64,000 bases of DNA, taken from contig CM033405.1 in the NCBI GenBank assembly GCA_019426215.1, forward strand, positions 2,333,001 through 2,397,000, written 5' to 3'. Shown piece by piece: positions 46,771 to 57,384 of this stretch. How positions within the stretch are numbered: the first letter of the stretch is position 1; the number at the start of each line of letters is the position of its first letter. The DNA is from Buddleja alternifolia. Lineage: Eukaryota > Streptophyta > Magnoliopsida > Lamiales > Scrophulariaceae. Below the pieces are notes generated by a model. The model was not told where the DNA came from. It did no database searches and saw nothing but the letters and a program-made list of their open reading frames with translations. The position numbers were made by a program, and so were the translations under genes.

Positions 46771-47697
46771 GGGAAAAAATCATTTTTGGTCCCGTAGGAG
46801 TTGATCCAAAACACTTTTAGTCCCATAGGACTTTTTTTGACACTTTTAGTCCCATAGGATTGAAAAAGTGACACTTTTGGCCCCAAATCTCACTTTTGGT
46901 CCCATAGGAGTGCCGCGTGTAACACACGCACGCTCGAGCGCGTGAATTCGACTGTTCATCAAAAAAAGAAAATAAAAAAATAATTCAAAAATTAATTAAA
47001 TAAATAAAAAACAAAAAAAACAAAAAAACAAAAAAAATGAAGAATACACTGTTCATCTTCTTCCCCAACACAACCCCACACCATCCCACCCGCGCCCCGC
47101 CGCCACGATGCCCCCACCACCGCCGCCAACTCCATGGCCTGCACCCTCCATACACACACACACATAGAGTATATATAGATGTATGTATATGTGGGTGTAT
47201 GCATATATGTGTGGGTGTATGTATATTTGTGTATGTGTGGGTGTATTTATATTTGTGTATATGTGGGTGTATGTGTATGTATATTTGTGTATGCCCCACC
47301 GCCACCTCCATCGCCGTCGTATGTGGCGGCGATATATGGAGATGGGGTGTATTTTGGGGGGTGATGGGATGTGTTGGGGTATTTGGGGCGGGGGCGGTAT
47401 GTTGTGGGGGTGTATGTATATTTGTGTATCATGTTGATCTTTTTTTTTCTTTTTATATGTTGATTTATTAATATGTGTTTACGAATTGTATTTATGAATT
47501 TCTTTTTTTTTGGCGAGTGTTGGAGATCCATTGCCACTCCTACGGGACCAAAAGTGAGATTTGGGACCAAAACGCAAGTCTCTTGCGCTCTCGTGATTTT
47601 CAGCGATCCTAGATCGGACCTAAAACGTGTCAAAAATACATGTAACTAAAACGCGTATTTGAGTCGACTCCTACGGAACCAAAAGTGCAATTTTCCC
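46771..47697. mobile_element. Mutator-like non-autonomous element with 10-bp target duplication
   Basis: It starts GGGAAAAAATCATTTTTGG and ends, inverted, GGGAAAATTGCACTTTTGG. It is flanked by TATTTAAGTA at 46761-46770 and 47698-47707. Subterminal TTTTAGTCCCATAGGA repeats occur in both halves. The interior contains a minisatellite (about 47154-47292) and a GCGCTCTCGTGATTTT block, both also found in the CACTA element at 54285. There is no transposase. Confidence 0.85.
47154..47292. repeat. Minisatellite, TATGTGGGTGTATGTATATTTGTG-type
   Basis: An (AC)n start is followed by about five units of GGGTGTATGTATATTTGTG-like sequence. The stretch appears identical to 54666-54807. Frames through it encode only repetitive Cys/Tyr/Val peptides. 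Confidence 0.85.
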
Positions 47698-47860
47698 TAT
47701 TTAAGTACATTCGCTATGAAATGTGTCATTCCGACATGACAACATTATAAACGATAAAATAAAATATAAAAAAATACGACATCACGCCGAACTGCCATAA
47801 GGTCCAATTTAAAAAATAAATCCCTAAAGCGGTTCTGTTCGTCTACTATGGGAAATTTCT

Positions 47861-48278
47861 AAGAGTCGGTCCTTCTAATACCATTGGATGCAGGTGATTT
47901 AGATATTTCTTACTATCTTATCCTGCATCCAAGTCCCAATTTTTTACTATTTTATCCCTATATCGTGTTTGATCAACCTATCCCATTGACCCAGGTGTGT
48001 CTTTGAATCACCCGCGAGACATATTTCAAACAAATATTAAAAGCCAAAACTCAAGAAGCCCAAATGGCATTATTGTAGTTCCCCCACAAACTAGTGGCAA
48101 TATTCCATATTCCTCTTTACTTATACCCCCCCGTCACGCCATTTCCCTTCATCCCTTACACCGTCACTCCGTATTCCCTACCCCCTACACCGCCGCCGCC
48201 GCCACAACCATAGCCACCGCCACAACCATAGCCACCGCCACATTCACCGTCTGAATATATACGAAGCCAAGATTCTCA
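47861..48278. other. Upstream region of the HLH gene
   Basis: Spacer that becomes C- and CCGCCGCC-rich from 48110, consistent with promoter and 5' UTR. No clear TATA box is assigned. Confidence 0.4.
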
Positions 48279-48590
48279 ATGCCGACGTCTACAAGAAAGC
48301 TGAGAAGAAAATCATCCACCTCAAGGGGCCGGAAGCTTGTCAAGTCGGAACCCTGTCACGGCGGCGCCACCCACATTGACGGCGGCGCGTCGGTTTCCGA
48401 CAAACTGGAAGCACTCAAGAACCTAATTCCTTCTTCCGACGACAGTGTTGTAATAAAGCCCGAACAGCTTTATCAAGAAACTGCCGAATACATTCTATTA
48501 CTGAAATCTAAGGTTTTTGTTTTGCAGAAATTGATTGATATTATGGGGCTCAACCCAAATGATGATATGCATAGAAATGGCGTTTTTTGA
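48279..48590 (+). CDS. Small atypical helix-loop-helix protein
   Basis: A single-exon 103-aa protein. Residues 1-25 are Arg/Lys/Ser-rich (RKLRRKSSTSRGRKLVK). Residues 38-91 look like an HLH: helix 1 (VSDKLEALKNLIPSS), a short loop, and helix 2 (KPEQLYQETAEYILLLKSKVFVLQKLIDIMG). The classical DNA-contact residues of a bHLH basic region are not evident, so it may act as a dimerisation partner or inhibitor in the manner of PAR1 or IBH1-like proteins. That role is inferred from layout only. The upstream leader is C-rich and the downstream DNA holds an AT hairpin. It stands alone between transposons. Confidence 0.65.
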   Translation: MPTSTRKLRRKSSTSRGRKLVKSEPCHGGATHIDGGASVSDKLEALKNLIPSSDDSVVIKPEQLYQETAEYILLLKSKVFVLQKLIDIMGLNPNDDMHRNGVF

Positions 48591-48713
48591 AGCCAAAGAG
48601 AGAAAGAAAAAATGGAAGAGAAAAAGAAGATAGATGTTCTTTTCTTTTGTTTTTCTTTTTTCCTTTTTTTCTTGAATAATAATATAATTATTACTTATTG
48701 TTATAAGAGTTAT

Positions 48714-48783
48714 GATATATATATATATATATCATCTACTTATAATTATAATAATAAGTAGATGATATATATATATATATATG
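48714..48783. repeat. AT-rich hairpin downstream of the HLH gene
   Basis: (AT)n followed by CATCTACTTAT is repeated in inverted orientation as ATAAGTAGATG followed by (AT)n around a loop of about 9 bases, a stem near 28 bp. It could be a transcript-end structure or simply an AT-expansion palindrome. Confidence 0.75.
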
Positions 48784-48802
48784 CTATATATATCATCAGT
48801 TA

Positions 48803-49842
48803 TTATACACTGCTTTTTTTCACTTTTTTTAATTTTGGTGAGAATTGAATACTATAAATGCATTTGATTTGATTTCCGTAATTCATTTTTACCATGATAT
48901 TATCCCCATAATACGCTCATTTGGGAACTTTTGACTCACTTTCATTCTGTCGAGCGCGGAAATTAGCTCCAATATTAAGGATCGGTGAAAAAACGATAAA
49001 GAATAAAAGGTGCTATATAACATTTTTCTTATCATAAACCCAAGTAAACAGGGAATCTGTTTTGCTTGCGGTTGAGAAGCTAATATCTTAAATTCTTAAT
49101 TTTGATTGCAAAACTCGATTCCGATGAGTATTTAACCACTTGGGTGTAACCCCGATTGGAATCGTGGCCACATTTTGACAAAGGGTTAAATGTTATGTCG
49201 ATGTTGGTAAACCGCACGTACAACTTTTTTTTCATGAAACTCGGCATTAATTTCAGTAATAGTAATTTAACAAAAATTATCGTATAGATTGTTTTGGTTT
49301 GAATCTAATGATGAGTATGCTACTGTCATCCCATATTGGATAGAGACGAAGAACTTGTGCTGCATACAATATAAGCTCCAACTTATTACTAAGGCGTCTT
49401 TTGGGATAAAATTGTGTAACTTAAAATCGTGTGGTTTATATATGTCAATCATTATGACACTCTATACGACTAGGACTGTTCAAAAAAATCAAAAATTCGA
49501 TTAATCGATCGAACCGGATCGAAAATCAAAAATTCAATTCGAACCGAAATCGAACCAAAATTTTTGGTTCGGTTTTCCGTTTTTTTTAAAAGAAATTTGG
49601 TTTTAACCGAACCAAAAATCATTTTTTTTAATATATGTTATTACTATACTATTTATGTCGTATTAATTACCAAAAATGTTAGTTCATAAACACGATTTTT
49701 GACTGGAACAGATCTTCTATTCCACAATAGTATCACATCTTTAGAATGACTTGTCAATCCCACAATGATGTGACACCATTATGGTAGGGATAGAAGATCC
49801 GCTCCAATTTCCGACTATGAGGGAGACAGACATGAGGGTAAG
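48803..49842. other. Intergenic DNA with GAACCGAA-type repeat
   Basis: About 49470-49620 carries CGAACCGGATCGAAAATC and AATTCGAACCGAAATCG blocks seen in hAT-derived repeats. The end AGGACTGTTCAAAAAAATC at about 49475 has an inverted partner near 58240. No gene is seen. Confidence 0.4.
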
Positions 49843-50025
49843 GTGAACTCCCCAACACTCGAATCCCTTTTCCTCAAATTAACCTCTTTCTGCAATCCCG
49901 CCGTCAGCCATTTCGCCGCCGCCGCTTCCTCTCTCCTGCTCGCCTCCACCGTCGCAATTGCCGTTTTGTACCTGTTATTTTCCTCCTTTTCTATGACTAT
50001 CGGTGCGTGCATGATTTCCGAGTGA
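49843..50025 (+). pseudogene. Possible orphan 5' exon of a membrane protein
   Basis: The stretch is GC-rich and codon-like, with a hydrophobic segment AAAASSLLLASTVAIAVLYL (residues 25-44) after an N-terminal NSPTLESLFLKLTSF. There is no in-frame ATG at the expected start (a GTG stands there), and a donor-like GGTGCGTGC follows at about 50000. The Gypsy element inserts at 50040, and no continuation is seen after it. I read it as a gene remnant. Chance is also possible. Confidence 0.3.
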
Positions 50026-50039
50026 TTAAGTTAGAAAAG

Positions 50040-50590
50040 TGTCACAAACCCCAATTTACAATCCCTAATTTTAGAAGAATCCCCAAGATTCAACCATTGG
50101 ATCTACAATTCAAAATCTAGCCGTTGGATTAGAACCTCAGTCAAAATCGTCAAAGCTACCCAAAACGCCACCGTTCCATTAATGCGCTGGCTCAAGAAGA
50201 AGACACCACGTACCACACTCATGCCATCAGCACTGTATCTAGAAGAAATCCCCTCAGCCGTCGGATCAGCATCTAATCTGAAGGCTCCAATTACATCATT
50301 CAGCACTACCAAAATCAGCTCACCCGCAGAAGAAGATCAATCATCATTAGCCACCTGGATAACTAATTGCAGTAGAAGAATATTATCGTTATTATCTTTT
50401 TCAATTTTTGTCCTTATTTCCCATTCTGTTAGGAGTTTTTCCTTTAAATATCAGCAAGGTTTGTAGAAGAAGGGAATTTATGAATTCAGTAAAATTCTAA
50501 TTTCTATCTCCTATTTCAGTTTCTCATCAATTGCATCAATTTCTTCTTAATTCCCATCTCCAATTCGATTTCTGTTACAAGTTCTTATCA
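50040..50590 (+). repeat. 5' LTR of the Gypsy element
   Basis: 551 bp, TGTCACAAACC to AAGTTCTTATCA. TTTAAATATCAGC near 50446-50458 is a candidate TATA region. Confidence 0.95.
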
Positions 50591-50592
50591 TT

Positions 50593-50605
50593 TGGTATCA
50601 GAGCC
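50593..50605 (+). other. tRNA-iMet primer-binding site
   Basis: TGGTATCAGAGCC, two bases after the 5' LTR, complementary to the 3' end of plant initiator methionine tRNA. Confidence 0.92.
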
Positions 50606-50634
50606 TTCCATCCTTGGAGGTTTTTGGGGTCACC

Positions 50635-51507
50635 ATGGCGGAATCTACCCGATTTAAGGATTTACTTGATACACAAAAGAGGCATGAAATCATGTTTATG
50701 GAGGAGAGAACACTGCGCGAATCAAATGAACAACACCTACATTCTCAACTGGAAACTCTCATGGGTGCTCAGACTGGTATACAAGCAGCAATGGAGGCTA
50801 ATCACAGAATGCTTCAGCAACAGATCCAGAGTATGGCAGATCAAATGCAGTTGTACAACAAGAACAATTCAGTATTAGGGGAAGGTCTCTCAGCTGCACC
50901 AGAAAGGGGCTCTACATCACAAGTTAGAATGCAACTGGCACCAAACTGTGAAGGGAACCAAAACCACAACAGCTACACTCCTTTTCCTAAGGTGGAGTTT
51001 CCTCACTACGATGGTGACAACACTAGAACATGGATAAAAAAATGCAACAGGTACTTCCAGATTGTCTCTACCATTACTGAAGATCAGAAGGTGCCTTTAG
51101 CTTCCATTCACCTGGAAGGTAAGGCTGAGTTATGGTTTCAAAGTTTCATAGAGGGAAGAGATCTACCTACTTGGCCAGAGTTCACCTCAGCAATTCTGGA
51201 CAGATTTGAGGATCAAGACCCTGAGCTTATAGTTGGAGAATTTAACAAGTTGTACCAGTCAGGTACTGTTACTGATTACTTAAACAGTTTTGAAGAGCTT
51301 AAATCCCACATGCTTATTTTCAGTAAGGATCTCCCTGAAGAATTTTTTTCTGCTAGTTTTATAAGTGATCTAAGAGAAGATATAAGAGGAGCTGTTTTAT
51401 CCATGAGACCACACACCTTTCACCAAGCCATATCCCTAGCCAAAAAACAAGAGTCCACTGTGGAAGCAATCCTTAAAAGAGCTACTCAGAGTTATAAAAA
51501 CACCTAG
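50635..51507 (+). pseudogene. Gypsy gag region
   Basis: The capsid-like protein starts MAESTRFKDLLDTQ and has a coiled-coil-like Gln/Glu-rich part (30-85). The retrotransposon gag domain follows, with FPKVEFPHYDGDN, AELWFQSF, LDRFEDQDPE and SGTVTDYLNSFEELK. An in-frame TAG at 51505 cuts it from the zinc knuckle that follows in the same frame (CYNCDEIFTVGHRC, from about 51670). In intact relatives gag and pol are one frame, so this TAG is a lesion unless it was read through. Confidence 0.85.
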
Positions 51508-52425
51508 AACCAGAAACCTAACTTCAAACCCCCTCCTTACAACTCAAATTTTCCAAACAGAACACAACCCACATCACTTAAACTACCATCTAAACCTCCT
51601 GATTCAGGCCAAACCCATAGAAAACTTTTGATAGCAGCTGAAATGAGAGCTAGAAGAGAGAAAAATTTGTGCTATAATTGTGATGAAATCTTCACTGTTG
51701 GACATAGGTGCAAAAATAGACAAATCTATTTAATGATGTCTGAAGAAGAGGAAATCACTTATAATCAAAACTTAGAGGTAGAAGAGGATGTGAATAAGGA
51801 CTTCATAACTGACGACATGACTGTCTCCTTGAATGCTCTATCTGGTAACACTGATATGAACACCTTAAGGATCAAAGGACATGTTAATAGTAGTGAAATC
51901 CACATTCTCATTGACAGTGGGAGCACCCACTGCTTTCTGGATGAAGGTACTGCCCACCAACTCAACTGTCAACTGGAACACACCACACCTATGATGGTAA
52001 GTGTAGCAGATGGCAGTAAGATGGTTAGCAGAACTATCTGTCCAGATTTCTCTTGGACCATTCAAGGCCACAAATTCACTTATCCTATTAGAGTAATTAA
52101 ACTAGGGGAATGTGATATGGTATTGGGGGGAGATTGGTTAAGGCAAAACAGTCCAGTTGAATTTGATTACCACAAGATGAAAGTCACTATTTCAAAAAAT
52201 GGTAAAAAGATTGTAATGAAGGCCATGACTGAAACAGGAGAACTTAAGATGTTATCTGCTAAATCTCTTGGAAAATCTTTCAAAAAACAAAAGTATGGTA
52301 TTCTTGGTCAATTGTTTTCTGTTACTCTCAAGGCCATAGACACAGAACCACCAAATGAGGAATTAAACACACTGTTAAATTCATACAGTGACATATTTTC
52401 TGAACCTACCAACTTACCCCCCTGA
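51508..52425 (+). pseudogene. Gypsy nucleocapsid knuckle and protease
   Basis: In frame with gag after the TAG. It holds the CCHC-like knuckle (from 51670) and a retropepsin with the catalytic triad LIDSGSTHCF (Asp codon at 51913) and later VLGGDWLRQNSP. The frame ends at a TGA at 52423-52425, right after the C6 run at 52417-52422. The next frame resumes there, so a +1 slip in the homopolymer is the likely lesion. Confidence 0.85.
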
Positions 52426-54284
52426 TAGAATTTTAGAGCATCAAATCACTTTGTTACCCCACTCTATCCCAAAGAAGCAGTTTCCATACAGATATCCCTA
52501 TGCCCAGAAAAATGAAATTGAGAACATTGTCAAGGGAATGCTTGAAGCAGGCATTATAAGACCTAGCCAAAGTCCTTTTGCTTCACCAGTCTTGCTAGTG
52601 AAGAAGAAGGATGGGGGCTGGAGACTCTGTATTGATTACAGATATCTCAACAGCTTGACAGTCAAACACAATTTTCCAATTCCCATTATTGATGAGCTGT
52701 TAGATGAGCTCCATGGAGCTAAGTTTTTTTCAAAAATTGACTTGAGATCTGGCTATTTCCAAATTAAAATGAAAGAAGAGGATATTTTCAAAACTAGTTT
52801 TATTACACACCAAGGGCATTATGAGTTTTTAGTCATGCCTTTTGGTTTGTGCAATGCACCCTCTACTTTTCAATCTTTAATGAACCATGTTTTTTAACCA
52901 TATTTGAGGAAGTCAGTCCTAGTGTTCTTTGATGATATTTTGGTTTACAGTCAAAATTGGTCTACTCATCTTGTCCATTTACCACATGTTCTGGAATTAC
53001 TCAGAAAACATCAGTTATATACTAAAATGAGTAAATGCAGTTTTGGACAAAAACAAATTGAATACTTGGGCCATATTATTTCTGAACAAGGTGTGTCCAC
53101 TGATCCAGATAAGATTGAAAGCATGCTTAATTGGCCTTTACCAAGAAATGTTAAGTCTCCTAGAGGGTTCCTAGGCTTAACTGGCTATTATAGAAAATTT
53201 ATAAAAGGGTATGGTGTAATTAGTAAACCCCTCACTGAGCTGCTTAGGAAGAATGGGTTTCAATGGTCTGAATCTGCTACCCTAGCCTTTGAAACTCTCA
53301 AAAAAGCAATGACCACAGCCCCTGTTCTTACCTTACCCAATTTTACCCTACCATTTGAAATTGAGACAGATGTTTGTGACAAGGGAGTTGGAGCAGTCCT
53401 AATGCAAAATAAACAGCCTATTGCTTTCCTTAGTAAAGCTTTAGGAATCAAAAATCAGGGACTATCTATCTATGAAAAGGAGTTTCTTGCCATTCTTATG
53501 GCTGTCACCAAATGGAGACACTATCTACAAGGGCATCATTTCATCATTAGGACTGATCAGAAGAGCTTAAAACATATTCTAGACCAAAGAATAGATACCA
53601 TTTTACAACAGATATGGGTATCTAAACTGATGGGCTTAGATTATGAAGTGTGTTACAAAAAAGGGGCTGAAAACAGGGTGCCTGGTGCTCTCTCAAGGAG
53701 GGAGCACCCTGAAAATGAATGTGCTGCCATCACAGCCACCATTCCAGTTTGGGTTTCAGAGATTATTCAAAGTTACCACTCTGACAGTTATTACTCTGAG
53801 ATTATCCAAGCCAAGTCTATTGATGCTACTGCTTTTCCAGAATTCTCATACCATTCTGGACTGATAAGAACAAGGAACCAGATTTGTATAGGGGATAGTG
53901 GAGCCTTGAGACAGAAATTGATTCAATTCATGCATGATTCTGCTCTAGGAGGTCACTCAGGTATTAATGGTACTTATTATAGACTTAAAGCTTTATTTTT
54001 CTGGCAAGGGTTAAAGAAAGATGTTATTACTTGGGTTAAAGAGTGTAATGTATGCCAAAGGACTAAACATGAAAACTTGGCATACCCAGGCCTATTACAA
54101 CCCCTGTCTATTCCAGAACAGGCCTGGACACACCTCACAATGGACTTTATAGAAGGCTTACCATCTTCAGATGGCAAGGATTCTATTTGGGTCATTGTGG
54201 ACCGACTTACCAAGTATGCACATTTCCTTTCCCTCAAACACCCTTATACTTCTGAACAACTAGCCAAAATCTTCTTTGATAATG
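52426..54284 (+). pseudogene. Gypsy reverse transcriptase, RNase H and integrase (5' part)
   Basis: Reverse transcriptase shows [40 protein letters not shown] and [13 protein letters not shown]. An in-frame TAA (52895) precedes the catalytic FFDD (codons near 52925-52936). RNase H starts around TDVCDKGVGAVLMQ with TDQKSLKHIL. Integrase has the HHCC zinc finger (GGHSGINGTYYRL to CNVCQRTK) and the first catalytic Asp in MDFIEGLP, then breaks off at the CACTA insertion (54285). Confidence 0.9.
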
Positions 54285-54663
54285 CACTACCACAAAAAAG
54301 TCCTATTACAGCGCACCTATAACAGCGGTTTTGAAAACTGCTGTAATAGGGGGTACTCGGTTCGGACCTATGACATAGGTGTCAAAAAAAAAAAAAAAAA
54401 TTGGACTTTTGGCAGCGGTTCGGCCGAACCGCTGCCAAAAGTTCAAAATTTGGGCGGGTTTATTTCAAACCGGCCCCCCCTCTCTCTCACTCTCACTCTC
54501 ACTCTCTCACTCTCTCACTCTCTCTCTCTCTCTCAACTCTCTCACCACCACCACCACCGCCGACGCCCACCTCCGCCTCTGCCGCCGCCGCCGACGCCGC
54601 CCACCTCCGCCGCCGCCGCCTTCTTCCATTTAGTTTTGGTATTTTTTTTAGATAAATATATAT

Positions 54664-55085
54664 ACACACACACACATAGAGTATATATAGATGTATGTAT
54701 ATGTGGGTGTATGCATATATGTGTGGGTGTATGTATATTTGTGTATGTGTGGGTGTATTTATATTTGTGTATATGTGGGTGTATGTGTATGTATATTTGT
54801 GTATGAATATTTGTGTATGTATATATGTGGATGGGTGTATGTATATTTGTGTATATGTTCATGGGTGTATGCATATATGTGTATATGTTAATGGGTGTAT
54901 TTGTGTATGTGTGGGTGTGTGTATATTTGTGTATGTGTGGGTGTGTGTATATTTGCGTATGTATATATGTGGATGGGTGTATGTATATTTGTGTATATGT
55001 TGATGGATGTATGTATATTTGTGTATATGTTGATGGGTGTATGTATATTTGTGTATGTGTGGGTGTACGTATATTTGTATATTTA
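54664..55085. repeat. Minisatellite inside the CACTA element
   Basis: About fifteen units of GGGTGTATGTATATTTGTGTATG, some with TATATGTTGATGGGTG variants. The first 140 bp equal the minisatellite in the MULE at 46771. Long frames on both strands are by-products of the repeat. Confidence 0.9.
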
Positions 55086-55114
55086 TGAAAATATTTCTCG
55101 GTTGAAATTTTGCG

Positions 55115-55388
55115 GTGTTGGAATGACACAAAATTCACAAGGTCATAGAGAAACGGCATTCTGAACAAAACGCAAAATTTTGCGCTCTCGTGATTTTAGC
55201 GATCCGAGATCGTTTAAGGCCTCAAATACGTGTTTTATTACAAAAATACGTATTTATGTAATAAAACGCGTATTTGAGGCCTTAAACGATCTCGGATGGC
55301 TAAAATCACGAGAGCGCAAAGCAAAGCTTACGTTTTGTTCAGAATGCCGTTTCGCTATGACCGTGCGAATTTCGTGTCATTCCAACAT
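55115..55388. repeat. Long inverted repeat (about 120-bp arms) inside the CACTA element
   Basis: GTTGGAATGACACAAAATTC pairs with GAATTTCGTGTCATTCCAAC, AACGGCATTCTGAACAAAACG with CGTTTTGTTCAGAATGCCG, and TTTGCGCTCTCGTGATTTTA through GGCCTCAAATACG with its complement. The loop is a short CGTATTTATGT-like centre. A transcript would fold into a nearly perfect hairpin. Confidence 0.9.
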
Positions 55389-55719
55389 GGCAACATTATA
55401 AACGATAAAATAAAATTAAAAAAAAATAAATATACCACCCTATGACAGCGGTTCAGCCGGAACCGCTGCCATAGGGTCCAATTTAATTTTTTTTTTAAAT
55501 AAATGACCCTATGACAGCGGTTCTGCCGAAACCGCTGCCATAGGGTCACCCTACTACAGCGGTTTCTATAGAACCGCTGTCATAGGGTGACCTATGACAG
55601 CGGTTCCGGAACCGCTGCCATAGGGTTTTGACCTATGGTAGCGGTACCTATGGCAGCGGTTCAAAACCGCTGTAATAGGCCCAAAAAAACCGCTGCTATA
55701 GGTCATTTCTGTAGTAGTG

Positions 55720-56641
55720 ATGTGTACAAACTTCATGGTCTCCCCAGTAGTATTGTCACTGATAGAGATAAAATTTTCACTAGCAATTTTTGGAAATCTC
55801 TTTTTAAACTTCTTGGTACTTCCTTAGATATGACTACAGCCTACCACCCCCAATCAGATGGTCAATCCGAGAGAGTAAACCAATGCTTAGAAAACTATCT
55901 TAGGAGCATGTGTCACACTAAACCCAAACACTAGCACAAATGGTTAACCTTAGCAGAATTTTGGTATAACACTAATTTTCACACCAGTCTCAAAATCACT
56001 CCTTTTCAAGCACTCTATGGTTACTCCCCTGCACACACTACACTTGGTCCTTATGCACACAGCACACACAAAGATGCAACAGATATCTTACAGGAAAGAC
56101 AGCAGATCACTGAAAACCTCAAAAGTAACTTGCAAATGGCACAACAGAGGATGAAGCACTATGCAGACAAAAACAGAACAAAGAGAAGTTTCACAGAAGG
56201 AGATTATGTCTACTTAAATCTCCAACCATATCGTCAGAATTCATTAGCACTCAGAAGGAATCTCAAGTTATCACCAAAGTATTATGGTCCATTTCAGATT
56301 ATCAAAAAGATTGGTTCTGTAGCCTACAAATTGAACTTACCATCAGGCAGCCAACTCCACCCCGTCTTTCATGTCTCACTCCTGAACAAAAAGATAGGTC
56401 ACCGCCATACTCCATCTACACAGCTTCCTTCCATCAATGAAGAAGGTCACACTCAAATTTATCCCACCGCCATCCTTGCACGCTGTATCGTACCTCGCAA
56501 CAATCGCCCAGTCACTCAAATGCTCGTCTAATGGGCTCACTCCGGGCCTGAACTTGCTACTTGGGAAGATCTTGATTATTTGCGCGCCAAATTTCCACAA
56601 TTTGATTCTTGCGGACAAGAATCTTTTCCACAGGGGGGTAA
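55720..56641 (+). pseudogene. Gypsy integrase (3' part) and chromodomain-like end
   Basis: It continues integrase with the second Asp in [10 protein letters not shown] and the Glu in [13 protein letters not shown], so the DDE triad is present but split by the CACTA. It then has KRSFTEGDYVYLNLQPYRQ and HPVFHVSLL, and a chromodomain-like end (PTAILARCIVPRNN, WAHSGPELATWEDLDYLRAK). In-frame stops occur at 55932 (TAG) and 56529 (TAA). Confidence 0.88.
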
Positions 56642-57193
56642 TGCCACAAACCCCAATTTACAATCCCTAATTTTAGAAGAATCCCCAAAATTCAACCGTT
56701 GGATCTACAATTCAAAATCTAGTCGTTGGATTAGAACCCCAGTCAAAATCGTCAAAGCTACCCAAAACGCCACTGTTCCATTAATGCGTTGGCTCAAGAA
56801 GAAGACACCACGTACCACACTCATGCCATCAGCACTGTATCTAGAAGAAATCTCCTCAGCCGTCGGATCAGCATCTAATCTGAAGGCTCCAATTGCATCA
56901 TTCAGCACTACCAAAATCAGCTCACCTGCAGAAGAAGAATCAATCATCATTAGCCACCTGGATAACTAATTGCAGCAGAAGAATATTATCGTTATTATCT
57001 TTTTCAATTTTTGTCCTTATTTCCCATTCTGTTAGGAGTTTTTCCTTTAAATATCAGCAAGGTTTGTAGAAGAAGGGAATTTATGAATTCAGTAAAATTC
57101 TAATTTCTATCTCCTATTTCAGTTTCTCATCTATTGCATCAATTTCTTCTTAATTCCCATCTCCAATTCAATTTCTGTTCCAAGTTCTTATCA
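56642..57193 (+). repeat. 3' LTR of the Gypsy element
   Basis: 552 bp, TGCCACAAACC to AAGTTCTTATCA, preceded by the polypurine tract and followed by AAAAG. Confidence 0.95.
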
Positions 57194-57384
57194 AAAAGAA
57201 ATCCAGAAGTTATTCTGATTTTATTTTGGTCTGGGTGTTTTTATTATTGAATGGTTGTTTAAGAAATAAGGATAGGATCTTACCCAAAAAAATAAAAATA
57301 AGGATACGATTTATCTCATTGATGCTGGAAAGCAGCTCTTTAGTTTTTGAATTATTTATGCATATTTGATCTAGGTCTGGAATT

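Larger units (their letters stand above)
46665..47860. mobile_element. CACTA-like relic split by a MULE
   Basis: The DNA right of the MULE (47708-47860) matches part of the CACTA element at 54285: GTGTCATTCCGACATG, GCAACATTATAAACGATAAAA-like text, CATAAGGTCCAATTT and AAAGCGGTTCTG. A CACTACATAAAACAAG start occurs at about 46667. The right terminus is not preserved, so this is a degraded relative. Confidence 0.5.
54285..55719. mobile_element. Non-autonomous CACTA (En/Spm) transposon in the Gypsy integrase
   Basis: It starts CACTACCACAAAAAAGTCC and ends, inverted, CACTACTACAGAAATGACC. The 3-bp target duplication ATG (54282-54284 and 55720-55722) is diagnostic of CACTA. Subterminal arrays of ACAGCGGTT/AACCGCTG repeats occupy 54308-54435 and 55443-55705. 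The interior holds a (CT)n tract, CCGCCGCC repeats, a minisatellite and a long inverted repeat. It is 1435 bp and has no transposase. The Gypsy reading frame continues across the site when the insertion is ignored, so the CACTA arrived after the retrotransposon. Confidence 0.95.
50040..57193 (+). mobile_element. Ty3/Gypsy chromovirus-like retrotransposon, inactive
   Basis: LTRs at 50040-50590 and 56642-57193 are flanked by the 5-bp duplication AAAAG (50035-50039 and 57194-57198). The primer site TGGTATCAGAGCC (50593-50605) matches tRNA-iMet, and CAGGGGGGTAA (56631-56641) is the polypurine tract. Order gag, protease, reverse transcriptase, RNase H, integrase, chromodomain-like end is the Gypsy order. 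The LTRs differ at about 14 sites in 551 (near 97 percent identical), mostly C/T changes, so insertion was fairly recent. The coding region carries stops at 51505, 52895, 55932 and 56529, a frame change at a C6 run (52417-52422), and a CACTA insertion in integrase. Confidence 0.97.

Noticed and set aside
54542..55168. Long Cys/Tyr/Val- and His/Thr-rich reading frames on both strands
   Set aside because: They are by-products of the 23-28 bp minisatellite and GC-rich simple repeats within a CACTA element. The same peptides appear at 46985-47633 for the same reason.
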